Source: an uncultured Paenibacillus sp. (GTDB taxonomy: Bacteria > Bacillota > Bacilli > Paenibacillales > Paenibacillaceae). Taken from it: a DNA stretch of 64,000 bases. The translations under genes and the position numbers were made by a program. Below the pieces are notes generated by a model. That model saw only the letters and a list, made by a program, of their open reading frames with translations, made no database searches and had not been told where the DNA came from. How positions within the stretch are numbered: position 1 is the stretch's first letter; each line of letters starts with the position of its first letter. The DNA lies in the NCBI GenBank assembly GCA_937895345.1, contig CALAWP010000051.1, positions 1-64,000 on the forward strand. Reading direction: 5' to 3'. Shown here one piece after another: positions 9,236 through 18,290 of the stretch.

Positions 9236-10372
9236 TCATCCCCAGACGTCCAGTACCTGACTGGCAACATGATTCCACGTAAAATTGTCTTCGACGAGCT
9301 TGCGGCCCTGCAGCCCCATGGTGCGGGCGTTGCCGAGGTTGGAAAGCAGCGAGTTCAGATGCGCGGCATATTCCGCCGGATCTTCCGGATTGGAGACGAT
9401 CACCCCGTTGTTGCCGCGAATGATTTCCGGATTTCCGCCGCGTGCCGTCGTAATAAGCGGGAGACCTGCCGCCATCGCCTCGTAATGAACCCGCGCCAGC
9501 GGCTCCTCCCAAATCGAGGTGCATACAAAAATGTCCGCGGCGCAAAACCATTTATGAACCTCGTTCGCCTGCACATACCCCGTCGTAATGACGGGGATCG
9601 GCGACTTTTCGGCCAGCGCGCGCAAATAGGCGATATAGTCGCTCACCCGATTGTCGCTGTACCAGGCCGCCCCGACTATAACGAGCACCGCGTCGGAATG
9701 CTTGACGGAGGACATCGCCCGCACGAGCACATGGGGGCCTTTGTTGCGCGAAAGCCTTCCGACAAACAGAATCACCTTTTTGTTGCTCAGCCGATGCTGC
9801 GAACGGATGCTCTCGCGGTCGCGCTGGGCCGATGCGGACATTTTCCACGGCGCGAATTTGGACAAGTCGACGCCCGAATAGATCGTCCTGATTTTGCTTT
9901 CGGCTTGCGGATAATACTTGCAGATGGCCGCGCCGATATAATTGCTGATCGTAATAATCTTGTCGACCCTTTCTACAACCGCGTCCCCTTCCGCCTTGCT
10001 CAGCTTTTGCGGGGTGAACATATCGTTGTGCATGCTCAGCACGATGCGGGCGTTCGGCCTGACCTCGCCGATCGGCAGCACCATCTTCGGACGGTTGAAA
10101 ATATGAATCATATCGTACTGCTCGCCGCTGGAGGCCAGATGCTCGATAATCTGTCCCAGATACGGGTCCAGCAAGCTTTGCGATTCGAAACGGATAAATC
10201 GAATGCCGCCCGCCGTCTCCCGTTCCGGAAGCTCCGGATCGGTGCGGCTGATAATGGTCAGCTTATGCTTCTGCGCAAGCATACCCATAATGCCGCATAT
10301 ATACGTCTGGATAGCCCCGCCCCGAATATTGGGCACCGGCAGCTTCTCCGTGCATATCATAAGAATGTTCAT
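9236..10372 (-). CDS. cotSA: Spore coat glycosyltransferase CotSA
   Basis: A 378-residue GT4-family glycosyltransferase of GT-B fold. The N-terminal signature EKLPVPNIRGGAIQTYI and the C-terminal nucleotide-sugar motif EEPLARVHYEAMAAGLP closely follow B. subtilis CotSA, which has about the same length. CotSA is a coat-associated protein made in the mother cell during sporulation. The start codon overlaps the stop of the upstream CotS-like gene (ATGA), so the two are co-transcribed and translationally coupled. The acceptor is unknown. It is convergent with the flavoprotein gene, with no clear terminator between them. Confidence 0.9.
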   Translation of the reverse strand: MNILMICTEKLPVPNIRGGAIQTYICGIMGMLAQKHKLTIISRTDPELPERETAGGIRFIRFESQSLLDPYLGQIIEHLASSGEQYDMIHIFNRPKMVLPIGEVRPNARIVLSMHNDMFTPQKLSKAEGDAVVERVDKIITISNYIGAAICKYYPQAESKIRTIYSGVDLSKFAPWKMSASAQRDRESIRSQHRLSNKKVILFVGRLSRNKGPHVLVRAMSSVKHSDAVLVIVGAAWYSDNRVSDYIAYLRALAEKSPIPVITTGYVQANEVHKWFCAADIFVCTSIWEEPLARVHYEAMAAGLPLITTARGGNPEIIRGNNGVIVSNPEDPAEYAAHLNSLLSNLGNARTMGLQGRKLVEDNFTWNHVASQVLDVWG

Positions 10373-12183
10373 GTCGCGATCCTCCTTGACGCTTTCCGAT
10401 AGGCGGAGACATAGCCTTTGCTGCGGTAGGATTTGCGGGTTAAGCCGCCTTTCTTCTTGATGGCCTTGCCCTTCCGGGACTTAACCGTTCTTCCGGCCGC
10501 CGGCGGTTTAAGCAGCACCCGGGAAGCCGAATTGCGGCTGCGCTTCGCTCTCCGTTCGCTCATGGCCTGGCGGATCGCCTTTGCCCTTCTGCGCAAAGCT
10601 TCCCTCCTGCGCTGCTTTTGCAGCGCCGCTTCCTTGGCGGCCTGCTTCCGCTTTCTTGCCGAACGAGGCGCCGTCGCCGCGCCTGAAGGCGCTCTTCGGG
10701 AAGCCGGGACGTATACCGGGACCGGCGTTCTGAGCAGCCCGTATCCGACTCTGCGGGACGGAACGGCCTTCCGCCTGCGGCGGCGGACCGGTTCGCCCGC
10801 TCTTGCCGTTTCCTCCGCCCCTTGCTCCGCAGGAGCAGCGGACGGCGGCAGGAGCGGCTCTTCCCGCTCCCATCCTCTCAAAGGCCTCAGCGTCTCCTCT
10901 ACATACTCCACGCCGCCGTCCGGCTTGGCAACCAGCCGGATGATCCGCCGGCCTCGCGAGTCGGACCGAGCGCCCGGAGCGGCTGCTCGAGACGGAGGCA
11001 CGGGGCGGGAACGCTTCGCATAGTCGCGGTAAGCGAATGGCAAGCTGACGATCGGCTCCTCCTCCGTATAGTCGCCCGGACGATATTTGGCCTTATCCTT
11101 TTCAAGCTCGGCCAGCACCTCCCATTTGTTCGCCTCGGTGGCGACGACGCGATCCAGTATGGCGTCCAGCTCCGTATTCATAAAGGTGACCGGATCGTAC
11201 ACCACCTCTTTGACATGCTTGTAAAATTCGTTCGGAAACGCCATGTCGATCCACAGCAGCTCGAACGTCTCCCGGTCCAGCGGGTTGCCGGCATGGTAAG
11301 CGTCGATGACGCCCCGAATCCATGCCAAATCCCAGGTGCCCATATCGTCCATCGTGCTGGTAATAATTTTGCGGAGATCCCTCACCGGCAAATCGTACGC
11401 CACTCCGTCCAGATCGATGACCCATATGCCGCCGGGCCCCATTTGCCCGTTGGACCAGCCGTAATCCTGATGCGCCAATCCCCAATGCGGCTCGCCCTTG
11501 CGGATCATTTTGCGGTAAGCGGATTCTTGAAATTTCTTGTAAATCGTCGCCGCCTGCTTCTCGAACGTATCCACCACCGACAACAAATGCGCGCTTGCCG
11601 CCGTCTCCCGGTAAGCGTTCGCGATATGGCGGAACCAGCCGATCTTGGTCATAATTTTTTGGTATTGGCTGTCCCATTTGAACAAGCGGGACGATTTGCC
11701 CGCCTCCGGCGGCGGCACGTACCCCTTCGACCATTGGTGAAACTCGCCCAGTCCGCGGCACAGCGTCCTGGCCCCTTCGAGATCGATCTTGGCGACGGGC
11801 GTAAGCGTATCGATCCAATCCGTCACGATCCACAATTTGCCGCCTGCGACGACCGAATTGCGGCGGTCCTTCGTATGAATGATGCCCGGCACCCGGGCTC
11901 CTTTGGATACGACGTACTCCTGCGCCCCTACGCTGAACAGGCTCCGCTGCGGCGTCCGGTGAAGCACCTTCAGGCTGCGCGGTCCCCGGTTCGTCTCAAT
12001 GCGCCAAATCGCCCCGCCTTTGTCCGGCTTTGAGGTAATCAGCGTCATGGAGCTCACGTTCATATCGTAAGATTTGCACACCTGCTGCGCCAATCGTTCC
12101 AGCTCGGGCGGCACGTATTGCTCCAGATTCATGCCGCTTTCCGAAAGCGTATCGTCCCAAGGCACGATTTGATATTGTTCCAC
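10369..12183 (-). CDS. CotS-like spore coat kinase-fold protein with long basic tail
   Basis: A 604-residue protein. Residues 40-350 have the aminoglycoside-phosphotransferase/CotS fold. The catalytic signature HQDYGWSN (H238, D240, N245) matches the HxDxxxxN pattern, and VIDLDG (D257, D259) follows, so it could be an active kinase. Residues 390-604 form a tail very rich in Arg, Lys, Ala and Pro, ending in SYRSKGYVSAYRKASRR; known CotS proteins end near residue 350. The tail resembles basic coat proteins such as CotG in composition and may anchor the protein in the spore surface. The GTG at 12183 is used because GGAGG lies eight bases upstream. It is coupled to cotSA. Confidence 0.82.
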   Translation of the reverse strand: MEQYQIVPWDDTLSESGMNLEQYVPPELERLAQQVCKSYDMNVSSMTLITSKPDKGGAIWRIETNRGPRSLKVLHRTPQRSLFSVGAQEYVVSKGARVPGIIHTKDRRNSVVAGGKLWIVTDWIDTLTPVAKIDLEGARTLCRGLGEFHQWSKGYVPPPEAGKSSRLFKWDSQYQKIMTKIGWFRHIANAYRETAASAHLLSVVDTFEKQAATIYKKFQESAYRKMIRKGEPHWGLAHQDYGWSNGQMGPGGIWVIDLDGVAYDLPVRDLRKIITSTMDDMGTWDLAWIRGVIDAYHAGNPLDRETFELLWIDMAFPNEFYKHVKEVVYDPVTFMNTELDAILDRVVATEANKWEVLAELEKDKAKYRPGDYTEEEPIVSLPFAYRDYAKRSRPVPPSRAAAPGARSDSRGRRIIRLVAKPDGGVEYVEETLRPLRGWEREEPLLPPSAAPAEQGAEETARAGEPVRRRRRKAVPSRRVGYGLLRTPVPVYVPASRRAPSGAATAPRSARKRKQAAKEAALQKQRRREALRRRAKAIRQAMSERRAKRSRNSASRVLLKPPAAGRTVKSRKGKAIKKKGGLTRKSYRSKGYVSAYRKASRRIAT

Positions 12184-12339
12184 GCAAGCTACCTCCACTC
12201 CAGAATAGCAATGATACGTTTACGATGTTCTATTATGTATATGTCCGCCCTAGTATCATGGATAGGTATAAAAGTGGAGTTTGAATAAATGACAGCACTC
12301 TTCAGATTGTGCAATAATTTACCTGTCGACGACCGAAAC

Positions 12340-12467
12340 AAGCGGAATGAGGAAATCGAACTGGAGAAACGTCAGCAGTTGCCTTTGCAGAGGGATGGTT
12401 ACCGTCATACGGTTTAAGGAAATCCGAGCATCCCTCTGCGTGTGCGATCGGAAGTCGATTCCTCATG
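12340..12467 (+). other. Nested inverted-repeat element upstream of the response regulator
   Basis: The outer arms ATGAGGAA (12347-12354) and TTCCTCAT (12459-12466) enclose a perfect 11-bp inverted repeat, GCAGAGGGATG (12387-12397) with CATCCCTCTGC (12429-12439). Inside that lies the small hairpin CCGT-cat-ACGG. The transcript could fold into one branched structure. The outer sequences recur at 54509-54537. No known riboswitch class was recognised. The rest of the 12184-12521 gap is featureless. Confidence 0.5.
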
Positions 12468-12521
12468 GAGCTTGGCCCATAGCGGCGTTTGACACTTATA
12501 GGCTGGAGGAGGAGGAACAAG

Positions 12522-13220
12522 GTGCATATCGTATGGATCGAGGACGAGCTTACGCTGCTGCGGGAATGCGCGGACTATCTCCACAGAGAATCGATCGAAG
12601 TAAGCGGCGCGGCCGATTTCGACGAAGCCAGACGGCTGATCGAGCGCGCCCGCCCCGACTTGCTGCTTGTCGACTGGACGCTGCCGGGAGAACGGAGCGG
12701 CATCGACATTTGCAAATATAATTTAAAGCATTGGCAGCTTCCCCTCATTATGGTAACGGCCCGAGGGGATGAATTCGACAAGGTGCTGGCGCTGGAATTG
12801 GGCGCCGACGATTACTTGACCAAGCCGTTCGGCTTAAGGGAACTGAGCGCCAGAATCAAGGCGGTCATGAGAAGATCGGGGCAGCCGGGACGCGAGGCGG
12901 CCGTCCGGGAGGAGAAGGCGTTGCGCCGCCGGGAGCTGACGCTCGACATGGACCGGTTTCTTGCCATGAAGTCCGGAGCAAAGCTCCCGTTGACGCGAAC
13001 GGAATTTCTTCTCCTGTGGAAGCTGGCTTCTTACCCGGGGAGAGTGTTTACGCGCGCGCAGCTGATGGACGAAGCGCTTGGCGAAGGTTATCTGGGCTAT
13101 GAGCGGACCCTGGACTCCCACATCCGCAATTTGCGCCGCAAGCTTGGCGACCACGAATCGGACAAGCCGTTCGTCGAGACGGTATACGGCGTTGGCTACC
13201 GGTTTCCGGAGGCGCCTTGA
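12522..13220 (+). CDS. OmpR/PhoB-family response regulator
   Basis: A 232-residue regulator. The receiver domain (residues 1-115) has acidic residues WIEDE near the N-terminus, phospho-acceptor D51 in LLVDW and Lys101 in LTKPFG. The C-terminal winged helix contains LPLTRTEFLLLWKL and TVYGVGYRF. The GTG at 12522 follows GGAGGAGG by six bases and replaces the longer reading. Its histidine kinase follows one base after the stop codon. The phased TGCACA repeats upstream of the ABC genes are the likely target, which suggests the pair controls that exporter. Confidence 0.93.
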   Translation: MHIVWIEDELTLLRECADYLHRESIEVSGAADFDEARRLIERARPDLLLVDWTLPGERSGIDICKYNLKHWQLPLIMVTARGDEFDKVLALELGADDYLTKPFGLRELSARIKAVMRRSGQPGREAAVREEKALRRRELTLDMDRFLAMKSGAKLPLTRTEFLLLWKLASYPGRVFTRAQLMDEALGEGYLGYERTLDSHIRNLRRKLGDHESDKPFVETVYGVGYRFPEAP

Positions 13221-13221
13221 G

Positions 13222-14607
13222 ATGGCGGCCCTGGAGCGTGAACATGTCTCTCCCACAACGTCCCCGGCAACCGGCAGGAGGAGCAAGGCGCTGCTGGCCG
13301 GAGCTAGCCTGGCGGCGGGCGCGATCTTGCTTCTGCTGATGCAGGCATGGCTGCGGAGCTGGCAGGAAGGCGAGCTGGAACGCGCCGCCTTGTTCTGGAA
13401 CGGCTATGCGAAGCTGTACGTAGAAGAGACGGGCGGTTGGGACGGTCTGCAGGAGCGGCTTCGGGCCGACGGTTATATGCTTGCGGGACAATCGTTGTCC
13501 GTCGTCTTTTATCCGGCAGGTCAACCGGACCGGCCGATCGCCTTAACGGAAGGGGCGGGCGAGACATGGGCGGCCAAGAAGCTGCCCGTCCTGTCGTCGG
13601 GCAAAGCGGCGGGCTACACCGAAGTTCGCCTTCACCGCTCCCGGCATCCAATCGCCTATATGCTGCCCGCCTCCGCCGCGGCGGCGCTTGCCGTCTGGCT
13701 TGCCGGCTGCTGGCATCTGCGGCGGCTGGAGAGGGTGCGGGCGGAAGCCCGCTGCGGCCTGGCCCGTACCTTCTGGAACCGGCTGACGGAGGACGGCCAA
13801 GAGGAACGGGCCGGACGTCTGGCCGCAAACGTCGAGACGCTGCCCGATCTTCGCTCCAGAGCGGAAGCGGCGGTCGCTGCGGCCGGAGAAGAATTGGACA
13901 AGCTGAAGATTCGGCTGGCCAAGCTGGAAACGGTTCGGCGGACGATGGTGGCGGACATCGCCCATGAGCTCCGCACGCCCCTGGCCGTTATGCGGACCAA
14001 GCTGGAACACGCCATCGGCGCCGGACAGCCGCTCGAGCTGGAGAAGCTGCTGCCTCTTCACGACGAGACGCTTCGGCTTTCGCGGCTGGTCCGGGACTTG
14101 CAGGAGCTTGCGCTTGCGGAAAGCGGACATCTCCCGTTGTCCAAAAGCTGGTTCTCGCTGTCCGGACTAGCCGATGACGTGCTCGAGACGCTGGCCGTTT
14201 ACGACGGCGAGCGGCAAATCTCCGCGGAGCGGACGGGCGCCGAAGAAGTGCGCATCTATGCGGATATGAACCGGATCAGAGGCGTGCTCATCAATCTGAT
14301 CGGCAACGCGTTTCATCATGCCCGGAGCGCGGTGACCGTTCATGTCGAATTAAACGGAGCGGGCGAAGCGGTCGTCGTCGTCCGCGACGACGGCCTAGGC
14401 ATCGAGGAAGAGGAACGTGAACGCGTCTTCGAACGGTTTTATCGGGGGCAGACCCATCAGGACCGGAGGCGCCAGACCGGACTCGGACTGGGCCTTGCGA
14501 TCGTCAAGGAGTTCGTACACGCTCACGGCGGCACGGCAGCCGTGGAGAGCGCCTATGGACAGGGCACTTCCTTCATGGTTAGGCTGCCTGTATTTTCGGA
14601 TTCGTAA
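13222..14607 (+). CDS. Sensor histidine kinase
   Basis: A 461-residue membrane kinase. TM1 is at about residues 23-44 and TM2 at 144-166, enclosing an external sensor loop of about 100 residues. A helical linker leads to the H-box ADIAHELRTPL (phosphorylated H248), then the N-box LINLIGNAFHHA, G1 DDGLGI and G2 GLGLGLAIVKEF. The ATG at 13222 has GGAGG nine bases upstream and follows the response-regulator stop by one base. The location next to an ABC exporter resembles drug- or peptide-sensing modules, but the kinase has a full sensor loop and so is not BceS-like. Confidence 0.93.
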   Translation: MAALEREHVSPTTSPATGRRSKALLAGASLAAGAILLLLMQAWLRSWQEGELERAALFWNGYAKLYVEETGGWDGLQERLRADGYMLAGQSLSVVFYPAGQPDRPIALTEGAGETWAAKKLPVLSSGKAAGYTEVRLHRSRHPIAYMLPASAAAALAVWLAGCWHLRRLERVRAEARCGLARTFWNRLTEDGQEERAGRLAANVETLPDLRSRAEAAVAAAGEELDKLKIRLAKLETVRRTMVADIAHELRTPLAVMRTKLEHAIGAGQPLELEKLLPLHDETLRLSRLVRDLQELALAESGHLPLSKSWFSLSGLADDVLETLAVYDGERQISAERTGAEEVRIYADMNRIRGVLINLIGNAFHHARSAVTVHVELNGAGEAVVVVRDDGLGIEEEERERVFERFYRGQTHQDRRRQTGLGLGLAIVKEFVHAHGGTAAVESAYGQGTSFMVRLPVFSDS

Positions 14608-14608
14608 A

Positions 14609-14660
14609 TCTGCACAAATTCTGCACAAATTCTGCACAATGGCTTCATAAGGCTTGCACA
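14609..14660 (+). promoter_or_regulatory. Phased direct repeats, likely response-regulator binding site
   Basis: Three tandem 11-bp units (TCTGCACAAAT, with the last slightly changed) cover 14609-14641. A fourth TGCACA lies exactly 22 bp further on. The TGCACA cores begin at 14611, 14622, 14633 and 14655, all on one face of the helix. The last overlaps a possible -35 (TTGCAC, 14654-14659) with TATAGC at 14675-14680. Tandem 11-bp repeats are typical of OmpR/PhoB-family sites. Confidence 0.7.
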
Positions 14661-14709
14661 TCCTTTTGCTACAGTATAGCCATAACACAGCATAAGGGGT
14701 GATCCAGCG

Positions 14710-15396
14710 ATGTTCATACGAGTATCGGAGCTTACGAAAACATACGGCAAAGGCGAAGCCGCCACGAGAGCGCTCCGGGAAGTATCGTTTCAAATCGGAA
14801 AAGGGGAAAGCGTGGCCGTGACGGGACAGTCGGGCTGCGGCAAGACGACGCTCCTTCACCTTCTCGCGGGACTCGAATCGGCGGACCGGGGGGAAATTTG
14901 GATCGGCGATTCGCCCATCCATACGCTGGACGACAGGGAAATGGCCAAGCTCAGGCTGTCCCGCATGGGCTTCGTGTTCCAATCGTATCATCTCGTCCCC
15001 GTCCTGACCGCTTGGGAAAATGCCGCCCTGCCGCTCATCGCTTCCGGGCATTCTTCCGGCAAGGCTCGGAAACGCGCGATGGAGGCGCTCCAGGAGGTCG
15101 GCCTGGCGGACAAGGCCCGCCGCTATCCGTCGCAGCTGTCCGGGGGGCAAAATCAGCGGGTGGCCATTGCGAGAGCCATCGTCGGCAAGCCGGACATTTT
15201 GTGGGCCGACGAGCCGACCGGGGCGCTGGACACCGACACGGCGGATCAAGTGATCGGCTTGCTGGAGATGCTGAACCGCCATCATGGCACGACGATCGTC
15301 GTCGTCACGCACGACCCCCGGATCGCCGGCCGGATGTCGCGGACGATCCGGCTTCAGAACGGCCGCATCGTCCATGACGGAGGTGCCGGAGCATGA
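14710..15396 (+). CDS. ABC transporter ATP-binding protein, MacB/LolD type
   Basis: A 228-residue ATPase with Walker A GQSGCGKTT, Q-loop FQSYHLVP, signature LSGGQ and Walker B ILWADEPTGALD, of the size of the LolD/MacB/FtsE group. It would energise the large FtsX-like permease whose start overlaps its stop (ATGA). The phased repeats and a candidate promoter lie between it and the histidine kinase gene, so it can be transcribed separately under response-regulator control. Confidence 0.93.
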   Translation: MFIRVSELTKTYGKGEAATRALREVSFQIGKGESVAVTGQSGCGKTTLLHLLAGLESADRGEIWIGDSPIHTLDDREMAKLRLSRMGFVFQSYHLVPVLTAWENAALPLIASGHSSGKARKRAMEALQEVGLADKARRYPSQLSGGQNQRVAIARAIVGKPDILWADEPTGALDTDTADQVIGLLEMLNRHHGTTIVVVTHDPRIAGRMSRTIRLQNGRIVHDGGAGA

Positions 15397-18146
15397 TCGA
15401 TTCCGGCATCGTATGGCGCATGGCGGTCGGCAATTTGCGCAAGCAGTGGAAAGGGACGCTGCTGACGGTATTCGCGGGGGCAATCGGCGCCATTCTGATC
15501 GCCATCAGCTTCGTCAACTATACGTCCGTCATGAAAAGCGGAGAGGAGTGGGTCGAGACCAGGCTGGGTCCGATCAACTGGAGGCTCATTCCGGAGTCGC
15601 CGGGAACGGATGGCTTTGGCGGCTCCGAATTGAACGCGATTCGAAACTACATCGACCAGCACGAGGGATCGTTCCGCATGCTGCCGTATGTAACGGCGGA
15701 TGCGGCGCTTGTAGCGAAGGAAGCGGGGGACGGTCGGGAAGGACGCGTCCTCAAGTCCGTCATGCTGATCGGGTTTCCGCTGGAGGACGCCGCCCGGCTG
15801 GAGCCGGAGAGGGCTGAGCTGTGGCAGGGCGGCCTGGGGGACGACGAGCTGATTCTGAGCGAGCGGATCGCCGAGACGCTCGGCGTCGGCAGAGGCGGCG
15901 CGGTCGAGCTCGCGGCCGGAGAGCAGCGTCTGCTGATGCGCGTCCGCGACGTCGTGCAGGAGCGCGGACTGACCGGCTACCGCGATGCGGGCGGATTTAC
16001 GGGCAACGCCGTCGCTTCCGAGCGTACGGTTCGCCTGTTAAGCGGAACCTCCGGCTACCCGGCGATATTGATGGGCAATGCGGACCCCAACTGGCCGATC
16101 GGGGGCATGTTCCATATTTCCGGCATCGACTACCAGGTGCAAACCTTGAAGATCGATTACCTCAATAAAGTAAACCGGATGAACACCTCCATCATTATCG
16201 GGATGATCAGCTCGGTAGCGATCGTATCCAGCATGCTGTTCATGCGTCAATCGTTTGTCATGATTGCGGATTCCAGACGCGAGATGTACGGATTGTTCCG
16301 AGCCATCGGTTTGCCTAGGCGCAGCGTCTTCGGCATGTTCGCCATCGAGTCCTTGCTTATCTCGCTGTTCAGCGCACTGGCGGGCGCGGTATTGGGCACG
16401 CTGGCCGGTTACGGCCTGGTCCGTCTGTTCTACCAAGCGTTCAGCGGCCCATTGTCCAGAATGGCGGGAGAAGCGATCCCGATTGAGCCGCATATGACGT
16501 TCGGAGGAGCCGCCGCGGTATTTGCCGCCGTCTTCGTGCTGCTGACTGCGGTATCCATTATGGCCGCCTTGAAAGCGAGCGATGTCGGCATCGTGGAGGC
16601 GATGCGGGGCGAAACGCCCGCCGAACGGTCCGGACGGAAGCCTTTGCGGCTGAGAGCCAAAGTCATGATCGGCATCGGATTGTTCATGACTGCAGCCCAT
16701 TTGGCGATGGCCTTTGTCAAACCGCCGGGCATGGACGAAGGAGTGAACTTGCTGTGGATCGTTATCTTTTGGATCGGAGCCTGCAGCACGGTGCTGTTTC
16801 TGGCGATCGTCCTGATCGGTCTGCTGGAGCGGCCGCTGGTCAAGCTTCTCCGCATGGCCGGCATGCCTCCCCTTTCGGTCATGCTGGCCGTGAAGTATCC
16901 AAGCGTTCACCTTGGCCGCACCTATACGATCGGACTGCTTTTCGCTTTGGTCATGATGATGATTTCCTTTACCGTCACGCTTGTATCTCTTATTACAAGC
17001 TTTAACGACGTCAATCGGGTCGATCAAACGATTGCGGGGTACGGCGGATACGCCGCCTATCAGAACGAGAAGGAGCGAGCCAACATCCTGCGCATCGCCG
17101 CGGAAGACCCGGATATTGCGGCCCATCTTGCAGGCATGACGCACATCGAGCCATTTATGATCAACTTTGCGGCCGATGAGTTGGCCCAGTCGATCGTTCC
17201 GGTCACCGACGATATGCTGAACGGGCCCGAACTGCCTCTGCTGGCAAGAGCGGAGGCGTTCGGGAGCGACCGCGAGGCTTGGGAAGCGGTGCTTTCCGAT
17301 CCGTCGTATATCATTCTGCCGCATTCCTATTTGGGCCGCACAGACCTGCTGCCCGGAGGAGAGGAAGCCCAGGCGGGAGGAACGTATACGTTCCCGATTT
17401 ACGAGAACAAGCTGCGCGGCCTGAACGAGCGTTGGACCCCGATAACCGAAAGGACGTTTACCGTGGCGGGCATCTTTCACGACGTCGCGGGCCGCTCGCA
17501 CATCAGAGAGCTGTACGACACGACGTTCGTTCATCCTTCGGCGATGAAGGAGCTGAAGCCTTACGGCTTTAAGTGGGACAACCACCGGCATCACGGCTTC
17601 GTTCTTTTCCGGTTCGACCATACCGACATCGCGCTGGCCCAGCGGCTTGAGGAACGTTTTGCGCTGAGCGGTATCATGAACTTTACGGTCCCTTACTTGA
17701 ACAACAGCGCGGAGCAAATGATGAATAGGCAGCTCGGCTACGCTTTTGTTGCCTTTACCGTATTTTCGGCGCTGATCGGCTTGATGGGCCTTGCCATCAT
17801 TCAATACCGGGCCGTCAGAGAACGAAGCAAGCAAGTGGCGATGATGCGCTGCGCCGGCGTGGCCGGCAGACAGATCTATTGGATGTTCATAATCGAGGGC
17901 TTCGTCATCGGCGCGCTCGGCCTTCTGACGGGATGGGCGATCGGGGCGACAGGCAGCCGGCTGTTCATCGCTTCGGCGATGCGGGACCAGCTTCCATTTG
18001 AACAAGCGGAAGCATCCTATCCGTTCGGTTTTATTTTGCTTCTGCTGGCCGGATTGCTACTCTTGGCGCTTGTTCTCAACATCGCTCCCGCGAGGGCGGC
18101 GCTGCGGTTAAAAGCGGCGGATGCGCTGCGGATGAACAACGAATGA
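15393..18146 (+). CDS. ABC transporter permease, FtsX/MacB-like, 917 residues
   Basis: A large permease with two FtsX-type units. TM1 is near residues 20-45 and a large extracytoplasmic region precedes a first three-helix FtsX block (around 265-390). A fused second half has another extracellular domain and a last FtsX block (LGYAFVAFTVFSALIGLMGL onward). This arrangement is used for exporting or sensing lipids, peptides and antimicrobials. It is coupled to the ATPase and lies downstream of the two-component system. The substrate is unknown. A strong terminator follows. Confidence 0.88.
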   Translation: MIDSGIVWRMAVGNLRKQWKGTLLTVFAGAIGAILIAISFVNYTSVMKSGEEWVETRLGPINWRLIPESPGTDGFGGSELNAIRNYIDQHEGSFRMLPYVTADAALVAKEAGDGREGRVLKSVMLIGFPLEDAARLEPERAELWQGGLGDDELILSERIAETLGVGRGGAVELAAGEQRLLMRVRDVVQERGLTGYRDAGGFTGNAVASERTVRLLSGTSGYPAILMGNADPNWPIGGMFHISGIDYQVQTLKIDYLNKVNRMNTSIIIGMISSVAIVSSMLFMRQSFVMIADSRREMYGLFRAIGLPRRSVFGMFAIESLLISLFSALAGAVLGTLAGYGLVRLFYQAFSGPLSRMAGEAIPIEPHMTFGGAAAVFAAVFVLLTAVSIMAALKASDVGIVEAMRGETPAERSGRKPLRLRAKVMIGIGLFMTAAHLAMAFVKPPGMDEGVNLLWIVIFWIGACSTVLFLAIVLIGLLERPLVKLLRMAGMPPLSVMLAVKYPSVHLGRTYTIGLLFALVMMMISFTVTLVSLITSFNDVNRVDQTIAGYGGYAAYQNEKERANILRIAAEDPDIAAHLAGMTHIEPFMINFAADELAQSIVPVTDDMLNGPELPLLARAEAFGSDREAWEAVLSDPSYIILPHSYLGRTDLLPGGEEAQAGGTYTFPIYENKLRGLNERWTPITERTFTVAGIFHDVAGRSHIRELYDTTFVHPSAMKELKPYGFKWDNHRHHGFVLFRFDHTDIALAQRLEERFALSGIMNFTVPYLNNSAEQMMNRQLGYAFVAFTVFSALIGLMGLAIIQYRAVRERSKQVAMMRCAGVAGRQIYWMFIIEGFVIGALGLLTGWAIGATGSRLFIASAMRDQLPFEQAEASYPFGFILLLLAGLLLLALVLNIAPARAALRLKAADALRMNNE

Positions 18147-18164
18147 CGAAAAAATAAAAGTGAA

Positions 18165-18198
18165 AGCGGATTGGGCAGCGCCCGATCCGCTTCTTTTG
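18165..18198 (+). terminator. Terminator after the ABC permease
   Basis: The 13-bp stem AAGCGGATTGGGC / GCCCGATCCGCTT (one G-T pair, loop AGC) is followed by CTTTT. Confidence 0.85.
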
Positions 18199-18290
18199 GA
18201 TATATGCACAGCAACATCGCACCGAGGCCGGCCGTTCGCCGCGCATCGCGGAAGCCCATCGTCGGACGGCGCGCCTGCTGCCAAGCTTGC

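Noticed and set aside
9179..10402. A 407-residue plus-strand frame
   Set aside because: It lies antisense to cotSA, which has clear glycosyltransferase motifs; the frame has no recognisable domain.
12340..12467. Known riboswitch (c-di-GMP, TPP, SAM and others) before the response regulator
   Set aside because: None of the conserved core sequences I know are present; left as an unclassified structured element.
16038..18005. A 655-residue minus-strand frame
   Set aside because: Antisense to the FtsX-type permease; composition (His, Gln, Arg rich) is typical of shadow frames in high-GC DNA.
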